DNA from: Clostridia bacterium
GTDB lineage: Bacteria > Bacillota > DSM-521 > Neomoorellales > SLTJ01
Direction: 5' to 3'
Length of the DNA stretch: 64,000 nucleotides
Assembly (NCBI GenBank): GCA_004347685.1
Contig: SLTJ01000028.1
Span: 62,001-126,000 of the forward strand
A model generated the notes under the pieces. The model saw nothing but the letters and a program-made list of their open reading frames with translations. It did no database searches and was not told where the DNA came from. The translations under genes were made by a program, and so were the position numbers. Below, one piece after another: positions 33,288 to 41,655 of this stretch. Each line of letters starts with the position of its first letter. Position 1 is the stretch's first letter.

Positions 33288-34016
33288 ATGAGGGTTTTTT
33301 ACTGCCGCTACCGGCGTCTGGCGTTGTTTATCGGGCTGGCTGCCACGGCTTTGTCTTTGGCCGGGTGGTTTTCCGCCGGCGGTGTTTGGCCCGCTCTTTC
33401 CTGGGGATTAGCGGCCAGGGCCGTGGTCATTGATCCTGGCCATGGGGGAGTGGACCCGGGGGCGGTCGGCCCGGGGGGTACCCGGGAGAAGGATGTCACC
33501 CTGGCGGTAAGCCTGCGCCTGGCCCGCCTGCTGGAGGCGGCGGGGGCCAGGGTAATCCTTACCCGCGAGACCGATACCGACCTCAGCACCCCTGGCAAAA
33601 GCCTGGCCGCCCGCAAGCGGGAGGACCTGGACAACCGCCTGGAACTGGCCAAGGATAATCAGGCTCAGCTTTATCTAAGCATCCAGGCCAATGCCTTCGG
33701 CAGCGTCTGGACCGGAGCCCAGACCTTTTATCACCCGGAGTCGGCTGCGGGGGGGAGGCTGGCCAAGGGTATCCAGGCCGAACTGCGGCGGGTGATGGGC
33801 AACACCACCCGTCAGGCCAAGGCCCTGGATCCCTATATCCTTCGCCGCCTGCAGGAAATGGATGTCCCGGCGGCCATGGTGGAGGTCGGTTTTCTTTCCA
33901 ACCCGGGCGAGGAAAGGCTGCTGGGCGATCCAGAATACCAGGAGCGCCTGGCCTATGCCATTTGCGCCGGGGTGGTCCGATATCTCGCCGAGGAAGAGGA
34001 AGCCGGAGGAAAATAG
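33288..34016 (+). CDS. cwlD: Sporulation N-acetylmuramoyl-L-alanine amidase, CwlD-like
   Basis: CwlD cleaves peptide side chains from spore peptidoglycan so that muramic-delta-lactam can form in the cortex. ATG 33288 follows a GGGGAGGGGG tract and gives 242 residues with an N-terminal membrane segment (about 11-28). Amidase_3 landmarks are DPGHGG (H52) and REKDVTL (E67), and the catalytic glutamate is E199 (VEVGFLSNP). Residue 133 is Gln (SIQANA) where B. subtilis CwlD has the zinc-ligand His (SIHLNA). Position after truA parallels the B. subtilis truA-rplM-rpsI-ybaJ-cwlD order. Confidence 0.88.
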   Translation: MRVFYCRYRRLALFIGLAATALSLAGWFSAGGVWPALSWGLAARAVVIDPGHGGVDPGAVGPGGTREKDVTLAVSLRLARLLEAAGARVILTRETDTDLSTPGKSLAARKREDLDNRLELAKDNQAQLYLSIQANAFGSVWTGAQTFYHPESAAGGRLAKGIQAELRRVMGNTTRQAKALDPYILRRLQEMDVPAAMVEVGFLSNPGEERLLGDPEYQERLAYAICAGVVRYLAEEEEAGGK

Positions 34017-34099
34017 AGACTTTTTTCGCTAGCCGGCAGGTTTTTCCCTCGCAGGGGAGAATTACCCAGGGGAAGATCCTCTCTTTGGGAGGGCGGGGT

Positions 34100-34615
34100 A
34101 TGTATTACGGCTTATGGCCGACGGCTTGGGGCTGGGTAGCGGCTGCAGCAAGCGGTGAGGGCTTAATTTGCCTTATTCTCCCTCAGGAAACCAGGGAGCA
34201 AGCCGCAGAGTTGGCAAAAACCAGGGGTTATGGCGGCCTGGAGGAAAATGCGGCTTATTTCACTTCTTTGTTTGTGCAGGTAGAAGCTTATTTTGCCGGT
34301 ACGGCCCGGGCGGTCGAGTTTCCCCTGGATCTGTCCGCTCTGACTACTTTTCAACGCGAAGTACTAGCGGCGGTCCGGGCCATTCCTTACGGCGAGGTCC
34401 GCTCGTATAAATGGGTGGCGGAATGTATCCGGCGGCCCCGCGCCTGCCGGGCCGTAGGACAAGCCCTGCGAAACAACCCGGTGCCGGTAGTAGTGCCGTG
34501 CCACCGGGTAGTGGGAGAGGGCGGCGAGCTGGGCGGATTCGCCTGGGGAGAAGGATATAAACGGCGGTTGCTGGCGCTGGAGGGATACGGTCCGGCCTTT
34601 ACTGCCGTACCGTGA
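34100..34615 (+). CDS. ogt: Methylated-DNA-protein-cysteine methyltransferase
   Basis: This suicide repair enzyme takes the methyl group from O6-methylguanine onto its PCHRV cysteine (near residue 133). The helix-turn-helix region FQREVLAAVRAIPYGEVRSY and GGFAWGEGYKRRLLALEG are conserved. ATG 34100 is 7 nt after GGAGG, giving 171 residues; the longer frame upstream overlaps cwlD. It may be co-transcribed with cwlD. Confidence 0.93.
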   Translation: MYYGLWPTAWGWVAAAASGEGLICLILPQETREQAAELAKTRGYGGLEENAAYFTSLFVQVEAYFAGTARAVEFPLDLSALTTFQREVLAAVRAIPYGEVRSYKWVAECIRRPRACRAVGQALRNNPVPVVVPCHRVVGEGGELGGFAWGEGYKRRLLALEGYGPAFTAVP

Positions 34616-34705
34616 GAGATTATGCCGCCCTGGGGGCCTGGTCCGAGGCGGTATAAATACGGATAACCGGAGATCAAGGCGGCCAAAATACAGGAGGTGA
34701 TGGAC

Positions 34706-36127
34706 ATGGGTTCGGGAAGGCTGGTCTACGCTTGTCTGGTCCCCCACCCGCCTATTATCGTGCCTGAGGTGGGAGGGCAGGAGACGGCCAGGGTGGCCGC
34801 CACCCTCCAGGCCATGCATGAGCTGGCGGCAGAAGTGGCGGCCCACCGGCCGGAGGTTCTTTTGTTTATCAGCCCTCACAGCATCATCTACCGGGACGCG
34901 GTGGCGGTCCTGGCCGCGAACGAATTTCGCGGTGATCTGGGGCAGTTTGGCGCCCCGCAGGTATCGTTTCACGTACCGGCGGCCGCGGAGCTGGCCGAGG
35001 CCGTGGTGGAACATGGCCGCCAGGCAGGCGTTTCCATGGCCGAGGTGCGTAGCTCTAACCTGGATCATGGAGTAATGGTCCCCCTTTACTTCCTCCAGAG
35101 GGCCGGGCTGCAGGTACCGGTCGCGATCATGGGCTTTGGTCTGCTGCCGGTCGCGCAGCTTTATCGTCTGGGCCGGGCCATTAACGCTGCTATTCAGGAG
35201 ACAGGCCGGGACGTAGCCCTGGTGGCCAGTGGCGATATGTCTCACCGGCTGTTGCCGTCGGCCCCGGCCGGGTTCAATCCCCAGGGGGAGGTGTTTGATC
35301 GCCGCATCCGTGAAGCCGTGGCCGCCCATCAGGTGGAAGAAATCCTGGGGTTGCCGGCGGAGCTGGTGGAGCTTGCCGGGGAGTGCGGCTATCGTTCCCT
35401 GGTGATGGCCCTGGGAGGCCTGGATGCCTACCAGGTGGAGCCGGAGGTGTTATCCTACGAAGGTCCCTTTGGGGTAGGCTACCTGGTGGCGCGATGGAAG
35501 ATCACCGGCCCGGCGGAGGGCATGACCATGGGGCAACGGTGGGTCAGGTCCGCTAACGATCCGGGAGATGGGGCCGGCAGGGCCGGGGAGGAAACAGATC
35601 CGCCTATCGGGGGCCAGGAAGTCTCACCGGCAGTCCGGTTGGCCCGCCAGGCTCTCGAAACGTACGTCCGCAGCAAGCAGGTCATCTCCCCGCCGCGCGA
35701 ACTGCCGCCGGAACTGGGCGCCCGGGCCGGGGTATTCGTTTCTTTGAAAAAGCAGGGGCAGTTGCGGGGGTGCATTGGCACCACCCTGCCCACCTGCGCT
35801 AATGTGGCTGAGGAGATAATCCGCAACGCCTTGAGTGCCGGCCTGGAGGATCCCCGCTTTCCGCCGGTCAGGGTCGAGGAACTGGCCGAGCTCACCTATT
35901 CTGTTGACGTTTTGCAGCCCGGGGAACCTGTCCACGATCTGAGCGAGCTTGATCCCCGGCGCTACGGGGTGATCGTCCGTAGCGGGCGCAGGGTCGGCCT
36001 GTTGCTCCCCGATCTGGAAGGTGTGGATACCGCGGCGGAGCAGATAGCGATCGCTAGGCAAAAAGCCGGCATCAGGCCGGATGAGCCCTACCAGATCGAG
36101 AAGTTTACCGTGGTGCGCTACCATTGA
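34706..36127 (+). CDS. amrA: AmmeMemoRadiSam protein: MEMO-AMMECR1 fusion
   Basis: This 473-residue protein joins two domains. Residues about 5-275 are a MEMO/LigB-like dioxygenase-fold domain ([46 protein letters not shown]). Residues about 305-470 are an AMMECR1 domain with the signature [10 protein letters not shown]. The two are often separate genes (B and A) of the AmmeMemoRadiSam system, whose biochemical function is not established. ATG 34706 is 8 nt after AGGAGG. The radical SAM partner follows 12 bp downstream. Confidence 0.9.
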   Translation: MGSGRLVYACLVPHPPIIVPEVGGQETARVAATLQAMHELAAEVAAHRPEVLLFISPHSIIYRDAVAVLAANEFRGDLGQFGAPQVSFHVPAAAELAEAVVEHGRQAGVSMAEVRSSNLDHGVMVPLYFLQRAGLQVPVAIMGFGLLPVAQLYRLGRAINAAIQETGRDVALVASGDMSHRLLPSAPAGFNPQGEVFDRRIREAVAAHQVEEILGLPAELVELAGECGYRSLVMALGGLDAYQVEPEVLSYEGPFGVGYLVARWKITGPAEGMTMGQRWVRSANDPGDGAGRAGEETDPPIGGQEVSPAVRLARQALETYVRSKQVISPPRELPPELGARAGVFVSLKKQGQLRGCIGTTLPTCANVAEEIIRNALSAGLEDPRFPPVRVEELAELTYSVDVLQPGEPVHDLSELDPRRYGVIVRSGRRVGLLLPDLEGVDTAAEQIAIARQKAGIRPDEPYQIEKFTVVRYH

Positions 36128-36139
36128 GCGGCGGGTGAG

Positions 36140-37147
36140 GTGAAACAGTTGCGTGAGGCTCTCTGGTACGACAGGGCGGCTGGGGACAGGGTCAGTTGCC
36201 GCCTCTGCCCGCACGAATGCCTGATTCCTGCGGGCAAAGTGGGCCTGTGCGCGGCCAGGCGCAATGAGGCGGGGCGTCTGATTTCTCTTAATTACGGTCG
36301 CTGTTCCTCCTTGGCCTGGGACCCGGTAGAGAAAAAGCCCTTGTATCACTTTTACCCCGGCCGCAGCCTCCTATCCATCGGCACGGTCGGTTGCAGCTTT
36401 CACTGCCAGTTTTGCCAGAACTGGGAGATAGCCCGCAGTCAGGCGGAAACCTTTGCCGTCACGCCGGAGCAAATTCTGGAGCTTCTGCATGCCCGGAGCC
36501 CGAAAAACAACATCGGCGTGGCCTACACCTACTCCGAGCCCCTGGTGTGGTACGAGTTTGTGCTGGAGACGGCCCGGGCAGTCAAGGCCGCAGGCTATAA
36601 GAACGTCCTGGTCACCAACGGTTTTATCCGCGAAGGACCTCTGGCCGACTTGCTTCCTTACATTGACGCCCTCAATATAGATGTGAAGGGCTTCAACCGT
36701 GAATTCTACCATCGCATCGTCCACGGGAACTACGAGCCGGTGCTGCGCACGGCCAGGATGAGCCATGAAGCCGGCTGCCTGGTGGAGGTCACCACCCTTC
36801 TGATTCCCACCTTGAATGACAACCCGGAGGAGATAACAGAATTGGTGTCCTGGGTGGCAGGAGACTTGGGGCCGGAAACGCCGCTACATTTTTCCCGCTA
36901 TTTCCCCAACTACCGTCTGGACTTGCCACCCACGCCCCTGGAAACCTTGCGCCGGACGCGGGACATAGCCGGCCAGAGGCTGGCCCATGTCTACCTGGGC
37001 AATGTCCGGGATGAGGACGATGACACCTATTGCCCGGGCTGCCATGCCCGCGTGATCGCCCGTCGTGGCTACCAGGTGCAGATCCTGGCCCTGGACGGCA
37101 ACTGGTGTGCGGCCTGCGGCCGGGAACTAAACCTGGTTAACGAGTGA
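36140..37147 (+). CDS. amrS: AmmeMemoRadiSam radical SAM enzyme
   Basis: This 335-residue radical SAM protein has the cluster motif CSFHCQFC (C85, C89, C92) preceded by SIGTVG, plus Cys pairs at the N-terminus (CRLCPHEC) and C-terminus (CPGC, CAAC) that may bind more metal. Overall it resembles pyruvate formate-lyase-activating enzymes, as AmrS members do. Genomic pairing with the MEMO-AMMECR1 fusion identifies the system; the substrate is unknown. GTG start after GGGTGAGG. Confidence 0.92.
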   Translation: MKQLREALWYDRAAGDRVSCRLCPHECLIPAGKVGLCAARRNEAGRLISLNYGRCSSLAWDPVEKKPLYHFYPGRSLLSIGTVGCSFHCQFCQNWEIARSQAETFAVTPEQILELLHARSPKNNIGVAYTYSEPLVWYEFVLETARAVKAAGYKNVLVTNGFIREGPLADLLPYIDALNIDVKGFNREFYHRIVHGNYEPVLRTARMSHEAGCLVEVTTLLIPTLNDNPEEITELVSWVAGDLGPETPLHFSRYFPNYRLDLPPTPLETLRRTRDIAGQRLAHVYLGNVRDEDDDTYCPGCHARVIARRGYQVQILALDGNWCAACGRELNLVNE

Positions 37148-37416
37148 GTGCGCCCAAGGTGCCTGCGCCGTCCACTTGGGTCTGGCCTGGGCCGGAGGTG
37201 GTTCCTAGGAGGCTGCCGGCAAATTTCGCCCGGCTTTGTCGCGCTAGCCGGCAGGTCGCTGCGTACCACAAAGCACGCTCCCGCTCCATATATGCGTCGC
37301 CCCTCGCGCCATGATGTTTTTAGACAGCTTTGGCATTCGGCAACGTTCACCTAGCCGGTCTTTTTTTTTCTTGTCCTGCATAGAGTAGACCAGGGAAAGG
37401 TAAGGGAGGGCCCCCT
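37148..37416. other. Non-coding gap upstream of spoIIID
   Basis: These 269 bp contain no gene. GC-rich inverted segments are present (GCCGGC around 37215-37219 and CTAGCCGGC at 37244-37252), and the 15-mer CGCTAGCCGGCAGGT (37242-37256) also occurs at 34027-34041. A nine-T run (37361-37369) follows a weak CGGC/GCCG stem and could terminate transcription from amrS. No clear sigma-A promoter was found; spoIIID is sigma-E-driven in B. subtilis, and CATAGAGT at 37379-37386 only loosely resembles a sigma-E -10. Confidence 0.5.
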
Positions 37417-37680
37417 ATGCAGGACTATATCCGCCAGCGCGTGCTGGAAATTGCCGCCTACGTGATAGATAATAGGGCTACGGTCCGGCAGGCGGCGGCA
37501 GTCTTTGGGGTCAGCAAAAGCACGGTACATAAGGACGTAACCGAACGTCTCCCCCTGGTCAGCAAGGAACAGACTCAGCAGGTGCGCCATATTCTTAATC
37601 TCAACAAAGCCGAACGTCATCTCCGGGGTGGGGAGGCCACCCGAAAAAAGTATAAGGAGGAGACGCATATTACCGTATAG
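37417..37680 (+). CDS. spoIIID: Sporulation transcription factor SpoIIID
   Basis: SpoIIID (87 residues) is the mother-cell DNA-binding regulator acting after sigma-E. The helix-turn-helix TVRQAAAVFGVSKSTVHKDVTERLP and the basic C-terminal region HLRGGEATRKKYKEE are characteristic. ATG start after AAGGGAGG. Adjacency to mbl is as in B. subtilis. Confidence 0.96.
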   Translation: MQDYIRQRVLEIAAYVIDNRATVRQAAAVFGVSKSTVHKDVTERLPLVSKEQTQQVRHILNLNKAERHLRGGEATRKKYKEETHITV

Positions 37681-37757
37681 CCAGAAAGGAGTTTCTCGCT
37701 TTTTGGCGAATTGTATTTCCCGTGGCAGCTAAAGGGTACGCTGAAGGGAGCTACCAG

Positions 37758-38789
37758 ATGTTCAATTGGGGCGTGGATATCGGTATTGACCTGGGCACGG
37801 CCAGCGTCCTGGTTTGCGTTAAAGGCCGCGGCATTGTCCTCAATGAGCCCTCAGTGGTGGCTATTGATCGGGCTTCAGGGGAGATTATTGCCGTAGGCCA
37901 GGAGGCCAGGAGTATGCTGGGGCGGACGCCGGGCAGTATTGTGGCCGTACGGCCGCTGCGGGAAGGAGTCATTGCGGATTATGATACTACCGAGCGCATG
38001 TTGCGCTACTTCATTTCTAAGGCCTGCAATTCCGGCCTGTTTCTGCGGCCCCGGGCCATAATCTGTATCCCTTCGGGGGTGACCGGGGTGGAAGAACGGG
38101 CAGTACGGGAGGCCGCCCTGCAGGCCGGAGCTAGACAGGCCTACCTGATTGAAGAACCGTTGGCCGCGGCCCTGGGGGCCGGGCTGGACATATCCCAGGC
38201 CAGTGGCAATATGGTGGTGGACATCGGCGGGGGCACCACGGATATCGCGGTGCTCTCCCTAGGCGGGATTGTGATCAGCCGCAGCCTGCGGGTCGGCGGA
38301 GACAAGTTTGACGATGCCATCGTCCGTTACATCCGCCGGGAGTACAACCTGATGCTCGGTGAGCGCACGGCCGAAGGCTTGAAGATCGAGATTGGCACCG
38401 TTTTCCCTTACGGGGAAAGAGCTACGGCCACGGCCCAGATACGCGGGCGGGATCTGGTAAGTGGTTTGCCGAAAACCGTAACCATTTCGGCGGAAGAGAC
38501 CCACCAGGCCATGCGGGAGCCGGTGGAGGCGGTGGTGGTAGCCGTAAAAGAGGTATTGGAGCGCACTCCCCCGGAGCTGTCTGCCGACATAGTGGACAAG
38601 GGTATCGTCATGACCGGCGGGGGTTCCCTTCTCCACGGGCTGGATGTTCTCCTGAGCCATGAAACCGGGCTGCCGGTGCATGTGGCTGAGAATCCCATTG
38701 CCTGCGTGGTGATGGGTACGGGCAAGGCCCTATCTATGCTGGGGGTACTTCATACCAGCGGAGCCCGGGTCAGCAGTTCTCGGCGGTAA
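37758..38789 (+). CDS. mbl: Rod-shape actin homologue, MreB/Mbl family
   Basis: This actin-like ATPase (343 residues) organises lateral wall synthesis. Phosphate-1 IDLGTASVLV, phosphate-2 VVDIGGGTTDIAVL and adenosine motif MTGGGSLLHGLD are intact. ATG 37758 (MFNWGVDIGIDLGT) is 7 nt after AAGGGAG; the earlier GTG 37722 lacks a site. Location beside spoIIID favours the name mbl over mreB. Confidence 0.93.
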   Translation: MFNWGVDIGIDLGTASVLVCVKGRGIVLNEPSVVAIDRASGEIIAVGQEARSMLGRTPGSIVAVRPLREGVIADYDTTERMLRYFISKACNSGLFLRPRAIICIPSGVTGVEERAVREAALQAGARQAYLIEEPLAAALGAGLDISQASGNMVVDIGGGTTDIAVLSLGGIVISRSLRVGGDKFDDAIVRYIRREYNLMLGERTAEGLKIEIGTVFPYGERATATAQIRGRDLVSGLPKTVTISAEETHQAMREPVEAVVVAVKEVLERTPPELSADIVDKGIVMTGGGSLLHGLDVLLSHETGLPVHVAENPIACVVMGTGKALSMLGVLHTSGARVSSSRR

Positions 38790-38863
38790 GCGGGCGCTGC
38801 GCTTGCTGGTGGCGTAGGAGTGCATGTAGGCCACGAGGTTGCAGAATTCCAGGGGGGAGCCGG

Positions 38864-40165
38864 GTGGAAGAAGTATCTTTACGGGAATACATAGAAGTTA
38901 TTCTGCGCTGGAAATGGTTTATCATCCTGCTGGTAATTGTGGCGGCCGGGGTTACCGGGGTCTTCAGCTTTTTTGTCTTGCCTGCGGAGTATGAGAGCGA
39001 AGCCGTGGTGCTGTTGACCGGGATAGGTCCGCCGCAGATTAGCCCGGACAGCAGCCTGAACGAATTGCTCCAATCCCTTACCAGTAATTTGCCCATGACC
39101 CTGGAAGGTTACCGCCAGCAGGTCACCAACCCGGCGATCTTGCAGCAGGTGTTGGACGAGTTGAAGTTGACCCCGACGATGACAGTGGCATCCCTGCGAC
39201 AGAGCATTCGGGTGGAGAACCCTGGCAATACCCAGTTGTTGCGGATTATCGTCAGCCATTCTGACCCCCAAATAGCCGAAAAGCTGGCCAATGCCTTGGC
39301 GTCAGAGTTTATTTCTTTTGTTAATGGAGCCAACCGCCAGCGCTTGACCGCCTCCACCAAGGTGTTGGCCGAACAGGTCTCCCAGCAGGAGCAGGATATG
39401 GAGAAACTGCGGGCAGAATATGAAGGGTTCCTGCGGCAGAAACCTACGGTTACCGAGGTAGAGACAGAGTTGGAAGCCAAGACGAAGCTCCTGGGTGAGC
39501 AGGAAACCAGACTGGCCCAGGCGGAAGTTGATCTCGGTGCCGCCCGGGCGGCCGTGGCTGAGGCAGAGAGGCAGTTGGCCAGTACGCCCCAGGTCCTGGT
39601 CACCAGCCGCAAGGTAATGGAGGACCCGCTGCTTGCGGACTTGCTGCAGGAGGCCAGCGGGAAAGGGATGGCCGAAGTGGCGGGTATTGACGTCAAAAGC
39701 GAGGAAGTTAATCCAACCTACGTAGAATTGCGGACCCAGAAAGCTGGGACGGCAATCAAGATCGAGGAGCTTCAGGCGGAACAAGCCGGCCTGGTACGGT
39801 CCACCGGGCAACTCCGCCAGGATGTTCAGGAACTGGAGGTGGTCTTAAGTCGCAGGCAGCAGGAGAAGGAGAGGCTGGAAACGCTACTACAAAAGAGCAA
39901 GGAAAACTACGGCCTGCTCACAACCCAACTGGCCCAGGCGCGGGTGGCCGCAGCCGTTGATAGCGGCTCGGCAAATATTACCCTGATGGCTCCCGCCTTT
40001 ACCCCGACCGAGCCGGTGCGACCGCAGAAAATGCTCAACATGGCCGTGGCCGTGGTCCTGGCCCTGATGGCCGGGGTACTGATAGCCTTTTTCGGCGAGT
40101 ACTGGCGAAATTCCTCCGGGGGTCAGGGACAGCACCGGGAACAGCCGGCGGAAACCCAGGCCTGA
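38864..40165 (+). CDS. Wzz/chain-length-determinant-like membrane protein
   Basis: This 433-residue protein has an N-terminal cytoplasmic stub and membrane helix (about 18-38, WFIILLVIVAAGVTGVFSF), a long extracytoplasmic coiled coil (about 150-370, Glu/Gln/Leu-rich heptads), a proline-rich segment ending PTEPVRPQKM and a second membrane helix (about 393-410). That is the Wzz/BY-kinase-activator topology. No tyrosine-kinase domain or gene is nearby. With the LCP and TagA-like genes downstream it probably serves assembly of a surface polysaccharide or wall polymer. Confidence 0.82.
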   Translation: MEEVSLREYIEVILRWKWFIILLVIVAAGVTGVFSFFVLPAEYESEAVVLLTGIGPPQISPDSSLNELLQSLTSNLPMTLEGYRQQVTNPAILQQVLDELKLTPTMTVASLRQSIRVENPGNTQLLRIIVSHSDPQIAEKLANALASEFISFVNGANRQRLTASTKVLAEQVSQQEQDMEKLRAEYEGFLRQKPTVTEVETELEAKTKLLGEQETRLAQAEVDLGAARAAVAEAERQLASTPQVLVTSRKVMEDPLLADLLQEASGKGMAEVAGIDVKSEEVNPTYVELRTQKAGTAIKIEELQAEQAGLVRSTGQLRQDVQELEVVLSRRQQEKERLETLLQKSKENYGLLTTQLAQARVAAAVDSGSANITLMAPAFTPTEPVRPQKMLNMAVAVVLALMAGVLIAFFGEYWRNSSGGQGQHREQPAETQA

Positions 40166-40187
40166 GCGGGCCCCGCGGTGGTAGTAG

Positions 40188-40209
40188 GGGCGGCCCCCTG
40201 TGGCCGCCC
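40188..40209. terminator. Bidirectional hairpin between convergent genes
   Basis: GGGCGGCC (40188-40195) and GGCCGCCC (40202-40209) form a perfect 8-bp GC stem with a 6-nt loop, between the Wzz-like gene and the reverse-strand small gene. There is no U-tract on either side, so termination is plausible from position but not certain. Confidence 0.5.
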
Positions 40210-40234
40210 GTGGCTATGATCTTTCGCCAGCGTA

Positions 40235-40408
40235 TTAGCCGGCCTGCTCTTTCTTGGCCGGGGCCGCCTGCTTGAGGGTGGTGATCTGCTCGTCAATATC
40301 CATGATCCGTACGAGAATCCCCGGCTTATCCTGATCCCTAGCTTCCATGTACTGATTGAGTAAGTGGCTGCGCTCTTTCTTCAGCATGGCCAGACGATCA
40401 ATGGGCAT
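40235..40408 (-). CDS. Small conserved-looking protein of unknown function (57 aa)
   Basis: The reverse-strand ATG at 40408 is preceded by a strong AGGAGG site, 7 nt upstream, and opens a 57-residue, highly charged helical protein (MPIDRLAMLKKERSHLL...). It has no membrane segment or cysteine. I do not recognise the family. The frame is open well upstream but that part reads through repeat element C, so the ATG with the ribosome site is preferred. A reverse promoter lies at 40827-40855, implying a leader of about 410 nt. Confidence 0.6.
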   Translation of the reverse strand: MPIDRLAMLKKERSHLLNQYMEARDQDKPGILVRIMDIDEQITTLKQAAPAKKEQAG

Positions 40409-40571
40409 TGTTGCACCTCCTTTGGTAATCTCTTTGTAACTACCCAGCCTGGTGACCATCTCGTTGCCGCCTGTCCGCTGGCGGGCCGCTCCGGCTGTAT
40501 GGAGCGAGGCGCAAGGAGCATTCCGAGCGGGGCCTCTCGTTTTCGATAACCGGCGACAGGGTGGGTGAGCA
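40409..40571. other. Non-coding leader region of the small reverse gene
   Basis: There is no gene here. On the reverse strand it ends with GGGTAGTTAC close to the small gene, resembling the 3' end of element A, and contains GCCGGTTATC as A does, but the rest does not align convincingly. It may be a decayed, inverted element A. Confidence 0.35.
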
Positions 40572-40696
40572 ATGGGAGGTGGGAGGTGGGACGCTTGTAG
40601 GAACCGGCTGCGCCGATTCCTGATCTTAACTCCCGTCTCTGCCACCGCCTCGTTTTCATCCACTTCGCTGGTGGCGCCTGGCTAGCCATATGGGCC
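40572..40696 (+). repeat. Element C, copy 1 (heptads plus hairpin)
   Basis: Three 7-nt units (type GTGGGAG, 40572-40592) lead into a hairpin, GGAACCGG/CCGATTCC with loop CTGCG (40600-40620), then a tract ending CGTTTTCATC, a second short inverted repeat and GGGCC. The segment aligns along its length with 59612-59734. Reading frames through it are not convincing genes. Confidence 0.75.
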
Positions 40697-40945
40697 TCTT
40701 TGGCTTTAGCTGCAACGCCGGCCGGTTAGGCAGGCTGAGCAGTTAATCTCTTTATCTCAGTATTTCCTTGCCGTAAGAGAGTATGCAGAATAGCAAGCCA
40801 TGTGCTGCGGAAGTACCCCTAATCGCATTTTAGCAGATAACTGTGCCTAATGCAAGCCCCAACATAAGCTATTTGCTCTGATTTGTTCTGTTGCCACTCA
40901 TGGATTTAAAATGGCTTCTAAAAACTAGAGAAGGGGGATCCTGTC
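40697..40945. other. AT-richer non-coding gap
   Basis: These 249 bp separate element C1 from the stalk-domain gene. They contain a reverse promoter (40827-40855). No clear forward promoter was found; TTGTTC with TTAAAA at 17-nt spacing (about 40880-40910) is weak. Confidence 0.4.
40827..40855 (-). promoter_or_regulatory. Reverse-strand promoter
   Basis: On the reverse strand TTGCAT (40855-40850) and TAAAAT (40832-40827) are exactly 17 bases apart. It would transcribe through element C1 (in antisense) towards the 57-residue gene at 40408. Confidence 0.55.
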
Positions 40946-41584
40946 TTGCTTTTTTACCGTTTCAGCCTCAACAGGATAATAATTATTATAATCGCGGCCT
41001 CCCTTTTGGTTTTGTCCTCCGGCAGCCATGAAGCCCGGGCTGCAGTGCCTGGGAGTGCAGATGACCCCCTGGTTACAAAGAGCTTTCTCGAATCATATAT
41101 AAGCAATTATTATGCCAGCCAGGAGACAGAAATACAAAAACTAGCCGCCAGGATAGCCGAACTTGAGCAAAAGATTCAGGAATTGGAGGGAGACCTGGCC
41201 AGCAGGTCCAGGGTCATAATCTTGAGAGTGGGCAACCCCACGGCCTTTGTCGGGACCACTCCCTTCACCTTGCCTCAACCCCCGGTCCTGGAAGGAGGCA
41301 GGGTATGGCTTCCCTTCCGTTTCATCGGCGAGGCCTTGGGCGCGGAGGTGAGGTGGGAGGCAGCCAGCCAGAAGGTAGAATATGTTCTGGGGCCGCACCG
41401 CCTGCAATTGACCTTGGGATCGCGCCGGGCAACGACGGATGGCCGGGAGGTGGAACTGGAGGCGGCTCCGAGGGTGGTAAACGGCGTGACCATAGTACCG
41501 GTACGGGTGGTAAGCACTTACCTGGGGGCCAACGTGGCCTGGAATGAAACCACCCAGGAGGTTACTATTACGCCGGGCAAGTAA
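40946..41584 (+). CDS. Exported protein with copper-amine-oxidase-like stalk domain
   Basis: This 212-residue protein has an N-terminal signal/anchor (about 9-31, very hydrophobic IIIIIIAASLLVL), a short coiled coil (about 56-88) and a C-terminal domain of the copper-amine-oxidase N-terminal type (about 105-210; GRVWLPFRFIGEALGAEVRWE and NGVTIVPVRVVSTYLGANVAW). In Firmicutes this domain is an extracellular structural module without known catalysis. TTG start after GAAGGGGG. It precedes envelope genes and may act at the wall. Confidence 0.8.
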   Translation: MLFYRFSLNRIIIIIIAASLLVLSSGSHEARAAVPGSADDPLVTKSFLESYISNYYASQETEIQKLAARIAELEQKIQELEGDLASRSRVIILRVGNPTAFVGTTPFTLPQPPVLEGGRVWLPFRFIGEALGAEVRWEAASQKVEYVLGPHRLQLTLGSRRATTDGREVELEAAPRVVNGVTIVPVRVVSTYLGANVAWNETTQEVTITPGK

Positions 41585-41655
41585 TGATATCTGGCGGGGA
41601 GGAAAAACGGACCGGGTGTCGAAACAAAGAGAGGCGGAAACAAGCAGGTGGGTGA

